Source of the DNA: Pedobacter sp. Leaf176
GTDB lineage: Bacteria > Bacteroidota > Bacteroidia > Sphingobacteriales > Sphingobacteriaceae
Assembly (NCBI RefSeq): GCF_001424305.1
Contig: NZ_LMPD01000002.1
Span: 357,531-421,530 of the forward strand
DNA: 64,000 bases
Direction: 5' to 3'
The translations under genes and the position numbers were made by a program. Shown one piece after another: positions 1-7,514 of the stretch; position 1 is the stretch's first letter, and each line of letters opens with the position of its first letter. A model generated the notes under the pieces. It made no database searches and had not been told where the DNA came from. It saw nothing but the letters and a program-made list of their open reading frames with translations.

Positions 1-295
1 CGTTTTCAAAACCATGCTTGTTAAAGAAATAATTTCTGATAAAATTATTGTCTGGGAGGTTATCGACACTTTAATCGATTTACCAGAACTTGAAAATAAA
101 AAAGAATGGCTGCATACAACGATAGAATGGCATATATCAGAACAAGCGGGCAAAACAAATTTATTGCTGAAACATATAGGACTTACACCCGATGTTGGAT
201 GTTATAAGATTTGTTCAGATGGGTGGCATTCCTTTGTAACCAGCTTAAAAGCCTACCTCGAAACTGGCACCGGAACGCCTTTCGTTGGCAGTTAG
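1..295 (+). CDS. SRPBCC/AHSA1-like protein, C-terminal part (cut by window edge)
   Basis: The reading frame is open from the first bases of the window, so the methionine at 14 is probably internal and the true start lies outside. The C-terminus reads GWHSFVTSLKAYLETG, which is the typical last helix of Bacteroidota SRPBCC (START-like, Hsp90-ATPase-activator-homology) proteins. Those proteins have a hydrophobic ligand cavity, and their substrates are usually unknown. The C-terminal helix and the length of the fragment fit this family, but no catalytic assignment is possible. Confidence 0.65.
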   Translation, partial: VFKTMLVKEIISDKIIVWEVIDTLIDLPELENKKEWLHTTIEWHISEQAGKTNLLLKHIGLTPDVGCYKICSDGWHSFVTSLKAYLETGTGTPFVGS

Positions 296-382
296 GCCAT
301 TGTTTAAACAAGCAAATTATTCAACTTGCCTAGCCAATAAGAAGTTTCAACAGTGACCTAATGTGTTGTCACAACGTGCAAA

Positions 383-458
383 TGCTTATACAATTAAAAT
401 ATAAAACTAAAAAAGCTAATAAAAGTTAAGCACAAGCGGGACGCTTGCGCTAGATGGG
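383..458. repeat. Right end of a second REP/MITE family
   Basis: About 75 bp ending in the palindromic tip AAGCACAAGCGGGACGCTTG and then CGCTAGATGG. It closely matches the right end of the complete element at 11113-11309, including the AT-rich internal part. No left end is visible here, so this is a partial copy. Confidence 0.6.
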
Positions 459-490
459 AAATATAAAACTAACCTAACCTAAAAAATAAA

Positions 491-829
491 ATGGATATTT
501 TAGCACCAAAGTTTCAAGCAGGCGTTTTACTTGCAGCAGGTTTATCTACAATCTGTTTATTTGCCTTTTGGTGTTTTGTTGGGATGTCCGAATGGTGGTC
601 GGTTGTTATAGAAAAGAAAGCGAATAATTATATATTTAACGGTAATCCCTGGTATTATGAAAGCGGGCGGCTTTATTCAAAAGTAATGTTAATTGAAGGA
701 ATAGTGATGCTAGCGTTAACTTCATGTGCCATTTATTTGGTCTTTAAGAGAAAAAAGACTGTTTATTTCTTACTGTTATTAGGTATTTGCTATTCCTTTG
801 TAAGAATAGTGTATGGCCAGGAAGTATAG
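491..829 (+). CDS. Small integral membrane protein, unknown function
   Basis: A 112-residue protein with three predicted membrane segments: roughly residues 10-32, 66-84 and 89-106. A basic RKKK motif sits between the last two, so that loop is probably cytoplasmic. A hydrophilic loop of about 30 residues containing YIFNGNPWYY lies after the first segment. I do not recognise the family. The gene stands alone between two repeat elements, so neighbours give no hint of its job. The start follows an AT-rich stretch with no clear ribosome binding site, as is usual in this phylum. Confidence 0.6.
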   Translation: MDILAPKFQAGVLLAAGLSTICLFAFWCFVGMSEWWSVVIEKKANNYIFNGNPWYYESGRLYSKVMLIEGIVMLALTSCAIYLVFKRKKTVYFLLLLGICYSFVRIVYGQEV

Positions 830-885
830 CCTAGCTTATAAAAAATCCTGGTCCTCCTTCAATTTTCTGATACGCTAAAAAATTT

Positions 886-1648
886 CCCATCTAGCGCAAG
901 TCTTAGAGCCCCGGCTTAAGCGAAGGACCGACTTGTGCTTTCGTTAAATCAACAGATCAATATCTATCAATCCTTTACCTCCTTCATAATCTATAGCGCT
1001 ACTATACAAATAATCTGACGGGCTTGTCACCAATCCTGCTTCAACCGGATTATCGTGAAGATAGTTAATCCGTTCTTCAAACATATTGAGATGCGGATCC
1101 AGTTGGATAGGATGGTTATCCTGTCGCCAAAATTGAAAGTTTTTATTATTCCTGTTTTGTTGCCCGGCCTTTGAAAACAGATAAAGCATCCATTCACGCC
1201 TGCTTTCCATCGTGTTTTCTTTTATTTCTTTCAATATCCTGAATGATGAATATTTCTTTAAATCACGCATAATATCAGGCAATAGATAATCTTCCCTACT
1301 GCTTATAATTAAATGAACATGGTTGCTCATAATTACCCAGGCATGCAGGTTAAGACCCTTTTCCTTTCTACAATAAGATAAACTTTCCAGTAAAAGATCT
1401 CTGTAAATTGATCGGGTAAAAACATCAATCCAGCCTACCACAGCAAAAGAAACAAAATATATTCCTGTTGGTTCATGAAACTTATATTTTGTACTCATGC
1501 TTAAATATAAAAGGATTATAGCAGATCATCAATTCATAAAAAAACGGCTAAGTACATCTTAATAAGATTTTGGCCAGTTAAGTATTATGAAGGCACAAGT
1601 CAGCCAGCTCAAATTCTCCTACCCACTAAGACTTGCGCCAGTGTGGGG
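886..1648 (-). mobile_element. Complete RAYT (REP-associated tyrosine transposase) element, copy A
   Basis: The left end (886-943) and right end (about 1592-1648) are inverted copies of one imperfect hairpin. On the left GCGCAAGTCTTAG is followed by CGACTTGTGC, and on the right GCACAAGTCAG is followed by CTAAGACTTGCGCC. The transposase gene 944-1498 fills the interior, and its last codons run directly into the left hairpin. REP palindromes in inverted orientation around a Y1 transposase are the standard RAYT/BIME arrangement. It is the only copy here with an intact gene, and it is the parent of the deleted copies at 4217, 4973, 6667, 6972 and 10792. Confidence 0.85.
944..1498 (-). CDS. REP-associated tyrosine transposase (IS200-like Y1 family)
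   Basis: A 184-residue HUH single-strand nuclease. The HUH motif appears as NHVHLI near residue 60, with the likely nucleophile tyrosine in LKKYSS near residue 83. The C-terminal block YLHDNPVEAGLV and DYLYSSA is characteristic of Bacteroidota REP transposases. RAYTs cut and join single-stranded REP hairpins and are thought to spread them. Full length for the family and no visible damage, so it may still act on the local hairpin-ended copies. Confidence 0.9.
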   Translation of the reverse strand: MSTKYKFHEPTGIYFVSFAVVGWIDVFTRSIYRDLLLESLSYCRKEKGLNLHAWVIMSNHVHLIISSREDYLLPDIMRDLKKYSSFRILKEIKENTMESRREWMLYLFSKAGQQNRNNKNFQFWRQDNHPIQLDPHLNMFEERINYLHDNPVEAGLVTSPSDYLYSSAIDYEGGKGLIDIDLLI

Positions 1649-1745
1649 ATTTCTGACGCATATCTTCAAAACGAATTAAGTTTTCGAAAAGTTATTATGT
1701 CTCAAAAATTATGAAATTTGAGATTGCAATTCTAAATTTTCTAAA

Positions 1746-1788
1746 TGGCTTTTATTTTGGTACGAGTTAAAAACGCGTACCAGCATAA
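1746..1788. repeat. Short dispersed hairpin repeat (third family), copy 1
   Basis: A 43-bp unit around GGTACGAGTTAAAAAC followed by GCGTACC, which forms a stem-loop. Relatives occur at 18326-18370 and 18602-18642 with the same TGGCTTTT lead-in and CACCAGCATA tail. The rest of the gap 1649-1865 holds nothing recognisable. Confidence 0.6.
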
Positions 1789-1865
1789 CTTATCCAATCA
1801 CCTTATGCCTGGACTAGCAGGGAATATGTTGCGGATAAAATATAGTTCAAAGATGAAAGATATAA

Positions 1866-3323
1866 CTATAATGGCAGGGTAAACCAGAATAAGCTACCCT
1901 CGTTGATTTTGCTTTCTGCTCCTATTTGCCCGCCATGTTGTCTGATAATCTCTGCACAGATGAATAGGCCCAAGCCAAGCCCCGAATATTTGCTGCCAGC
2001 TGAATTGACCTGATAATAGCGATCAAACAGATATGGAATCTTATCTGGCTGTATACCATCCCCTTTATCGATAACCTCCACACGAACAAATCCTGGAATA
2101 GCCACCACATTTATAGTGATAAGCTGACTTTGTGGGGCATATTTAATTGCATTAGTGATAAAGTTATTTACTACTTGCTCAATGCGGCCCTCATCAGCTG
2201 TGACACATATGTTTTCGTCGCCAATAGTACTAATCTGATAATTATTCTCTAAACGGAGGTGATGCACACATGCACCAATCATATCGAAGACATTAAATAT
2301 TTTTTTGTTTAATTTCAGCTGACCTTCGTTCATCTGGCTGGCATTGAGCAGGTCATCAACCATTTCGGTGACTCTTGAAACACTATGGTTGGCTTTATCG
2401 ATCAGGCCCGACATTCGCTCACTGGTTTCGGCCTTCATACGCTGCATAAGCTGAAGAACAGCTTTTAAACTCGTAATCGGTGTCTTGAGTTCATGGCTTG
2501 CAATATTAATGAAGTCATCTTTTTTCTTAAGTTGCCTGACATGTTCCTCAACATTTGTACAAGACCCAAACCAGTTGGTCTGATCTCCGTTTTTTTCGAC
2601 GAACAAGGCTGCCTTCACCCGGTGCCATTCATAATTCCCATCTCGGTTAATGAGTCTGATGGTTTCATTTAGCTCCATGCCTGTAGACTGACTCTTATAC
2701 CAGCTGCGAAGCAGGTGTTTCAAATCTTCTTTATGAACCTTGGAAAGGACAAATAAAGTTCTTGTTTCCTTTTCTTCACAATCGAAGTATCGACAAAAAC
2801 GGGCATTGACATAACTGATTCGCCCTGTGGATGACGCCGTCCAAATCATCTCCGGAGCAAGGTCTGCCATGAACTCGAGTCTTTTCTGTTCGTTTTCTGC
2901 CAGGTTTTTTGCCTTTAAGAGCTCTTTTTCATAGTTTCGGCGCTCGGTAACATCGGTAACCACGACATTAATCGCCCGGATGTTACCGTTCTGATCAAGG
3001 ATAGTGTTTGCGTTCAGAAGCACAGATAGTGGAGTTTTGTCCTTTCTTAGAATATCATAGCTGAGTTCCTTTACAATGCCATCAACTTTCAGCATAGGAA
3101 AAAAGAACATCTCAAAATGCATCTGTCCTCCTTTTGGTAGGAGCGTTGAAAAACGGGAATCAAGTAAGTTTAATTCGGTATACCCTAACCAATTCAGCAA
3201 GGTCTTGTTTATCTTAAGAATTTCTCCTCTTGGTGATAGGGAAAAGTAGCCACATGGAGCGCTATGATATAACTCATCTGTATCAATGAGGGTTTCCAGT
3301 ACCTGTTTTTGCCGTTCATCGAT
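1866..3323 (-). CDS. PAS-PAS sensor histidine kinase lacking a canonical start
   Basis: Contains two PAS domains and a HisKA/HATPase kinase core. The second PAS begins near FMADLAPEMIWTA. The H-box is ASHELKTPITSL, followed by an N-box (NNFITNAIKYA), G1 (DKGDGI) and G2 (GLGLGLFI). The open frame runs up to a TAA at 3327-3329 and encodes a good PAS N-terminus (YHSAPCGYFSLSPRG), but there is no ATG, GTG or TTG before the TTG at 3200, which would remove part of that PAS. An ATC at 3321-3323 sits where a start is expected, and an ATG at 3317-3319 is out of frame. Either the start codon mutated or a 1-nt shift occurred. It directly follows the RsbQ-like gene, its probable signalling partner. Confidence 0.85.
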   Translation of the reverse strand: MDERQKQVLETLIDTDELYHSAPCGYFSLSPRGEILKINKTLLNWLGYTELNLLDSRFSTLLPKGGQMHFEMFFFPMLKVDGIVKELSYDILRKDKTPLSVLLNANTILDQNGNIRAINVVVTDVTERRNYEKELLKAKNLAENEQKRLEFMADLAPEMIWTASSTGRISYVNARFCRYFDCEEKETRTLFVLSKVHKEDLKHLLRSWYKSQSTGMELNETIRLINRDGNYEWHRVKAALFVEKNGDQTNWFGSCTNVEEHVRQLKKKDDFINIASHELKTPITSLKAVLQLMQRMKAETSERMSGLIDKANHSVSRVTEMVDDLLNASQMNEGQLKLNKKIFNVFDMIGACVHHLRLENNYQISTIGDENICVTADEGRIEQVVNNFITNAIKYAPQSQLITINVVAIPGFVRVEVIDKGDGIQPDKIPYLFDRYYQVNSAGSKYSGLGLGLFICAEIIRQHGGQIGAESKINEGSLFWFTLPL

Positions 3324-3340
3324 TTGTTAATGGAATTGTA

Positions 3341-4138
3341 TTAGTTGATGAACGCTTTTATGGCACGAATTGTTTCCTCGGGCTCACTTATGTGCGGGCA
3401 GTGTCCTGTAGCATTTAACATAACAATCTCATTACCGGGAGCATGTTGATGAACATATTTCCCGACGCTGTTTGGTGCGATAATATCTTCAGCACATTGT
3501 AGAGTCAGACTTGGTATTTTAAGTTTTGATAGATCGGCCCTGTTGTCAGAAAAAAAAGTGACCCTTGCAAAGTCCCTGGCTACTTTGGGGTCTGTTGAAC
3601 AAAAGCTCTCCGTCAAAAATCCCCCCAAGGCAGGTCTGTCTGCATTGCCCATAATCGCAGGCGCCATCGTACTTGACCAGCCAAGATAATTACTATCCAT
3701 AAATTCAAATAGATTTTCCAAATCATCTTTCTCAAATCCACCTATGTAATCGCCGTCGTTCAGGTACCTCGCGGAAGGGCCTACGAGAACGAGCTTGGAG
3801 AAGTATTCCGGCTTTAAATTTGCTGCCAAAACGCCGATCATGCTGCTTACAGAGTGACCAATAAAAATTACATCTCTTAAATCCAATGCCTCACATATTT
3901 CAAGCACATCCTGAACATATCCATCTAAAGTGCTGTATTTGGCTGAAATGTATTGATTAATATCTGACTGACCAGAACCAGTATAGTCAAATAAGATAAC
4001 CTTATAGTCATCTATGAAGGCATCTACAACAAACTGCCACGCATTCTGGTCACATCCGAAGCCATGAGCGAAAAGTATCACTTCTTTTCCATCTCCTGTA
4101 ATATTTACGTTGTTGCGAATTAATACAGACTGTTGCAT
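3341..4138 (-). CDS. RsbQ-like alpha/beta hydrolase
   Basis: A 265-residue alpha/beta hydrolase strikingly similar to Bacillus RsbQ along its whole length, judged from memory of that sequence. Shared landmarks include HGFGCDQ, VILFDYTGSGQSD, TLDGY, DRP, FCSTDP, FFSDNRADLSK and VGKY.HQH. The predicted triad is Ser96 (GHSVSS), Asp218 (AEDIIAP) and His246 (GHCPH), at nearly the same positions as in RsbQ. In Bacillus RsbQ works with the PAS phosphatase RsbP in the energy-stress branch. Here the next gene, 18 nt downstream, is a PAS histidine kinase, so a hydrolase-generated ligand feeding a PAS domain is a reasonable inference. The plant strigolactone and karrikin receptors belong to the same superfamily branch. 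Confidence 0.9.
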   Translation of the reverse strand: MQQSVLIRNNVNITGDGKEVILFAHGFGCDQNAWQFVVDAFIDDYKVILFDYTGSGQSDINQYISAKYSTLDGYVQDVLEICEALDLRDVIFIGHSVSSMIGVLAANLKPEYFSKLVLVGPSARYLNDGDYIGGFEKDDLENLFEFMDSNYLGWSSTMAPAIMGNADRPALGGFLTESFCSTDPKVARDFARVTFFSDNRADLSKLKIPSLTLQCAEDIIAPNSVGKYVHQHAPGNEIVMLNATGHCPHISEPEETIRAIKAFIN

Positions 4139-4216
4139 GCGTAATTTAACTTAAAAATTAGCTAAAGATAGAAAAAATACACAGTCGATAAAGCCCTTCC
4201 ATCATCGATATTTATT

Positions 4217-4464
4217 CCCCATCTAGCGCAAGTCTTAGCGCCCCGGCCTAAGCAAAGGACTGACTTGTGCTTTCGTTAAATTAACAGATCAATATCTATA
4301 AATCCCCCCACTTCATAATCATAAAAGAATTATAGCAGATCATCAATTTATAAAAAAAACGGTTAAGTACATCTTAATAAGATTTTGGCCAGCTAAGTAT
4401 TATGAAGATACAAGTCAGCCAGCCTACATTCACCCTGCCCACTAAGACTTGCGCCAGTGAGGGG
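4217..4464 (-). mobile_element. RAYT-derived MITE, copy B (deletion class I)
   Basis: Both RAYT hairpin ends are present, but the transposase gene is reduced to its last few codons joined directly to the 5' flank. The junction (CCACTTCATAATCATAAAAG) is the same as in copy D at 6667-6926, so the two share one deletion ancestor. Its right end abuts and truncates the vapC remnant at 4465. Confidence 0.8.
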
Positions 4465-4535
4465 TATGATAGAAGCAAGATCAAGTTTACCTCTTAAATA
4501 GAATACGCAGGTACTTTTTCTAAAAGATATTGCAT
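4465..4535 (-). pseudogene. VapC-like PIN toxin remnant (frameshifted and truncated)
   Basis: The ATG overlaps the antitoxin stop codon (TAATG), as in translationally coupled toxin-antitoxin pairs. The first codons read MQYLLEK. After a one-base shift the other frame continues STCVFYLRGKLDLASII. Together they resemble the N-terminus of Bacteroidota PIN-domain toxins (MQYLLDTN-C-F-LRGK). About 26 codons remain before the right end of MITE copy B at 4464, so the rest of the PIN domain has been lost or displaced. Confidence 0.65.
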
Positions 4536-4774
4536 TAGAATTTAAGGTCTTTATCCCTGAAAGTTCTGGATGCTTTGATCTCTTCATTAATAACTTCAGC
4601 CGATTTGCCTTCAGGGAAAGCACCAAATGATTTAAAAAATGCTTTTTCCTTGGTGTCCTTTTCTTTCTTTAGTGATCTTGACAGACGTTCTATTAGTTCC
4701 AGTTTGGTAAATGAATCCAAACCCTCAAATAAGGAAGAATATGTGTCTATAATATTTTTCGTCGCAACTGTCAT
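4535..4774 (-). CDS. VapB-like antitoxin, orphaned
   Basis: A short protein with an alpha-helical N-terminal half and the C-terminal signature FGAFPEGKSAEVI followed by IKASRTFRDKDLKF. This matches a Bacteroidota antitoxin type normally paired with a PIN toxin, recalled from family knowledge. I start it at the second methionine (MTVATKN); an in-frame ATG seven codons upstream, at 4793-4795, is also possible. Its partner toxin survives only as a stub overlapping the stop codon. An intact antitoxin without its toxin suggests recent decay, possibly with some remaining DNA-binding role. Confidence 0.7.
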   Translation of the reverse strand: MTVATKNIIDTYSSLFEGLDSFTKLELIERLSRSLKKEKDTKEKAFFKSFGAFPEGKSAEVINEEIKASRTFRDKDLKF

Positions 4775-4948
4775 TACTCTTAGTTTAACAAGCATGTTAA
4801 CAGAAAACTGCTCTACACAAAAATAACAATAAAATCCATAACCTTTAAATTTGATTGGGGAGATTAGGAAAAGTAGAAGTGAAGTATTGTCAAGACATTA
4901 TATGGCTTGGTAAATTGTAACTACCGTATAACAGCCAAATTTTGAAGA

Positions 4949-4972
4949 CCCCAGTCTGGCGCAAGCGTTCCG
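4949..4972. repeat. Left end of the second REP/MITE family, partial
   Basis: The sequence CCCCAGTCTGGCGCAAGCGT is the same as the left tip of the element at 11113-11309. It is immediately interrupted by the left end of RAYT MITE copy C, so one REP element has landed in or beside another. Confidence 0.6.
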
Positions 4973-5418
4973 CATCTAGCGCAAGTCTTAGCGCCCCGGC
5001 CTAAGCAAAGGACTGACTTGTGCTTTCGTTAAATTAACAGATCAATATCTGTCAATCCTTTACCTTCCTCATAATCTATAGCGCTACTATACAAATAAGC
5101 TGACGGAATGCCACCAATCCTGCTTCAACCCAGGGAAATCGCTTTAACTATTCTCTGATAATTCTTCCTCTTTCTGCGCATGCCTAAGCATTGTGTTTGC
5201 CACGGAAACACGGAAAAACTTTAATCTCCTCGTGATTTCTGTGCTTCCGTGTCTAATTAATTTTTACAAATGTTTTAAAAGTAATTTCCCGTTGCTTCAA
5301 CCGGTTATGGTGAAAATACTAAGTACATCTTAATAAGATTTTGCCAGCGAAGTATTATGAAGGCACAAGTCAGCCAACCCACATTCCCCTGCCCACTAAG
5401 ACTTGCGCCAGTGCGGGG
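4973..5418 (-). mobile_element. RAYT-derived MITE, copy C (deletion class II, with nested insertion)
   Basis: Both RAYT ends are present, with about 90 bp of the old transposase 3' coding part kept on the left. The class II junction is shared with copies E and F. The interior is split by a 162-bp insertion (5131-5292). The right end extends into the 3' end of the convergent gene 5396-5947 and supplies its last codons. Confidence 0.8.
5131..5292. mobile_element. Small MITE nested in copy C
   Basis: The insertion is flanked by a 10-bp direct repeat, TGCTTCAACC, at 5121-5130 and 5293-5302. It starts with AGGGAAATCGCTTTAA and ends with a near inverse, TTTTAAAAGTAATTTCCC, giving short terminal inverted repeats. 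Inside is a hairpin made of CACGGAAACACGGAAA and TTCTGTGCTTCCGTGTC. It has no coding capacity. The uninterrupted copies E and F show the empty-site sequence. Confidence 0.65.
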
Positions 5419-5947
5419 TAGCTGCTAAACCGGCAGTTTCATTATATTCATAACACTCAACAGCATTACACCAGGCATCGCAGTCTGACAGCCAATCATA
5501 AATCATTTTATATGCGGCAGTAATTTCGGCAGAAAATTTTAAGGTTGCGCCTTCAAAATCCTCATCCTGAAAGATGTAGGCATTTAATCCAACATATAAT
5601 AATTCAGAAAGATGCGCCACATCAAATTGGCCAACAGCTTGTAGGTGATAAGCCGGATTTATGGCATAACGCTGAAAGGTTTCTTCATTGGCCAAAAGTT
5701 TTGTTTTGGTAAGCAGGCTGATGATATTATTTACATCATAAAGGGCGTTGGCAATGGTAATGGGTTTGCGTTTGCCAGAGCGCGGATCGGGCCCGATAGC
5801 TGCGCTAAGCATTTCAGTAAGGAATTGATTCACTTCCGATAAACTAACCATATCGAAATAGGCTTCAATCAGTTTCCGGAATTCTGTTACAGCTGCTACC
5901 TGATTTGGGAACTGTGTGTTTGGGTTTTTACAATTGTTGTTCTGCAT
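5396..5947 (-). CDS. Hypothetical protein with REP-derived C-terminus
   Basis: A 183-residue, probably cytoplasmic, mostly alpha-helical protein with no signal peptide. I do not recognise the family. The centre contains GPDPRSGKRKPITIANALYD and the C-terminal half is rich in aromatic residues (YKMIYDWLSDCDAWCNAV). The last residues, TPHWRKS and the stop codon, are translated from the right hairpin of MITE copy C, so the native C-terminus has been replaced or trimmed. A 21-bp repeat array begins about 230 bp upstream of its start on the other side. No functional inference is possible. Confidence 0.6.
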   Translation of the reverse strand: MQNNNCKNPNTQFPNQVAAVTEFRKLIEAYFDMVSLSEVNQFLTEMLSAAIGPDPRSGKRKPITIANALYDVNNIISLLTKTKLLANEETFQRYAINPAYHLQAVGQFDVAHLSELLYVGLNAYIFQDEDFEGATLKFSAEITAAYKMIYDWLSDCDAWCNAVECYEYNETAGLAATPHWRKS

Positions 5948-6178
5948 AACATTTGATAAAAAAGTTCCTGAGTGCTGCAGAACAACAATTAACTCTTTTC
6001 AGAGATATTGAAAGATGCGGGTCTAAGCCGCTCACTCAGGAATATTGCGAAATTTTTAATTTATTTATGTTTCTCCGATTAAGTTAAAAGATATTGTTAA
6101 TTACTGTTCTGCACAACTAAGATAAAAACAATAAAATAATTAACGAAATTTTTTTGAAGAATGGTGCACAAATGAAGG

Positions 6179-6660
6179 CAGTTCTATACTTGCCGTTGAT
6201 AGTTTTGTACTTGCAGTTAATAGTTCTATCAACGCAGTTAACAACATTATGCTCGCAGTTGATAGTTCTATACTTTCAGTTCATAGTTCTATACTTTCAG
6301 TTCGCGACATTATACTTGCAGTTGGTAGGTTTATGCTTGCAGTTGATAGTTCTATCAACGCAGTTAACAACATTATGCTCGCAGTTGATAGTTCTATACT
6401 TTCAGTTCATAGTTCTATGCTTGCAGTTCACAACATTATACTTGCAGTTGATAGTTCTATCAGCGCAGTTAACAACATTATATTTGCAGTTGGTAGTTTT
6501 ATACTTGCAGTTGATAGTTCTATGCTTGCAGTTCACAACATTATACTTGCAGTTGGTAGGTTTATGCTTGCAGTTGATAGTTCTATCAGCGCAGTTAACA
6601 ACATTATACTTGCAGTTGATAGGTTTATACTTGCAGTTGATAGTTCTACCAGCGCAGTTT
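6179..6660. repeat. Tandem array of about 23 units of 21 bp
   Basis: The unit consensus is AGTTGATAGTTCTATACTTGC. Variants occur in a recurring order, for example ...CTATCAACGC followed by AACAACATTATGCTCGC, which suggests a higher-order period of several units. The period is exactly 21 throughout, so three frames stay open: + strand 6172-6675 with heptads such as LQLIVLY, + strand 6249-6662 with AVDSSIL, and - strand 6402-6671 with NCKYNVV. Some units contain a perfect dyad, GTTGATAG-TT-CTATCAAC (6342-6359). No spacers, so it is not a CRISPR. It could be an iterated protein-binding site or a heptad-repeat gene. Confidence 0.9.
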
Positions 6661-6666
6661 AAAAAC

Positions 6667-6926
6667 CCCATCTAGCCCATCTAGTGCAAGTCTTAGAGCT
6701 CCGTCCTAAGCAAACGACTGACTTGTGCTTTCGTTAAATCAACAGATCAATATCTATCAATCCCACCACTTCATAATCATAAAAGAATTATAGCAGATCA
6801 TCAATTTATAAAATAGCTTAACGCGGCTAAGTACAGCTTATTAAGATTTTAGCCGCCTAAGTATTATGAAGGCACAAGTCAGCCAGCCCACATTCCCCGC
6901 ACACTAAGACTTGCGCCAGTGAGGGG
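6667..6926 (-). mobile_element. RAYT-derived MITE, copy D (deletion class I)
   Basis: It has the same internal junction as copy B and begins right at the end of the 21-bp repeat array. The left tip is slightly duplicated (CATCTAGCCCATCTAGTGC). Both hairpin ends are recognisable. Confidence 0.8.
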
Positions 6927-6971
6927 CTTCATACCCTCAAGTTATAAGTTTCTCATTAGTTATTTAAAATA

Positions 6972-7245
6972 CCATCTAGCGCAAGTCTTAGAGCCCCGGC
7001 CTAAGCAAAAGACCGACTTGTGCTTTCGTTAAATCAACAGATCAATATCTATCCATCCTTTACCTCCTTCACAAGCTATAGCGCTACTGTACAAATAATC
7101 TGACGCAATGCTACCAATCCTGTTTCAACCGGGTTATGGTAAAAATGCTAAGTACATCTTAATAAGAGTTTTGCTATCTTAGTATTATGAAGGCACAAGT
7201 CAGCCAGCCCACACTCCCCGCCCACTAAGACTTGCGCCAGTGAGG
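6972..7245 (-). mobile_element. RAYT-derived MITE, copy E (deletion class II)
   Basis: Both hairpin ends are present and the interior matches copies C and F, with TTTCAACCGGGTTATGGTAA joined to the right flank. It lies just upstream of the NACHT gene and in the same orientation as copy F on the other side. Confidence 0.8.
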
Positions 7246-7514
7246 CTATCGATATTCTAAATATTATAGCATTTGCAATGCCTCATTCCAAACTAACCTA
7301 TTATCTTCAAATAAGTTAAGGTCAAAAGAATTATGAGTTTCTGTCTAGTCATAGAATTCTGAAACTACGATTTTTATGTAGTTACCTTCAATTAGATTTA
7401 GATAATTTTGAAGAGGTTTTTAGAAATATAATATGAATTAAAAAATTAAGCATAAAATGGTGTTACATGTTTACAATTTTAATAATTATCATTGTAATTT
7501 AAATAACGCTATTC

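Noticed and set aside
4575..4826. 83-residue plus-strand open frame opposite the antitoxin gene
   Set aside because: It is the antisense shadow of the antitoxin, which has the clear family signature.
6179..6660. CRISPR array
   Set aside because: Units are contiguous 21-mers with no unique spacers, and there are no cas genes nearby.
6172..6675. Calling the 21-bp array a protein-coding gene (three long open frames)
   Set aside because: Any repeat with a period divisible by three and no stop in one unit stays open. Three frames on both strands do so here, with no promoter, ribosome binding site or known fold to choose between them.
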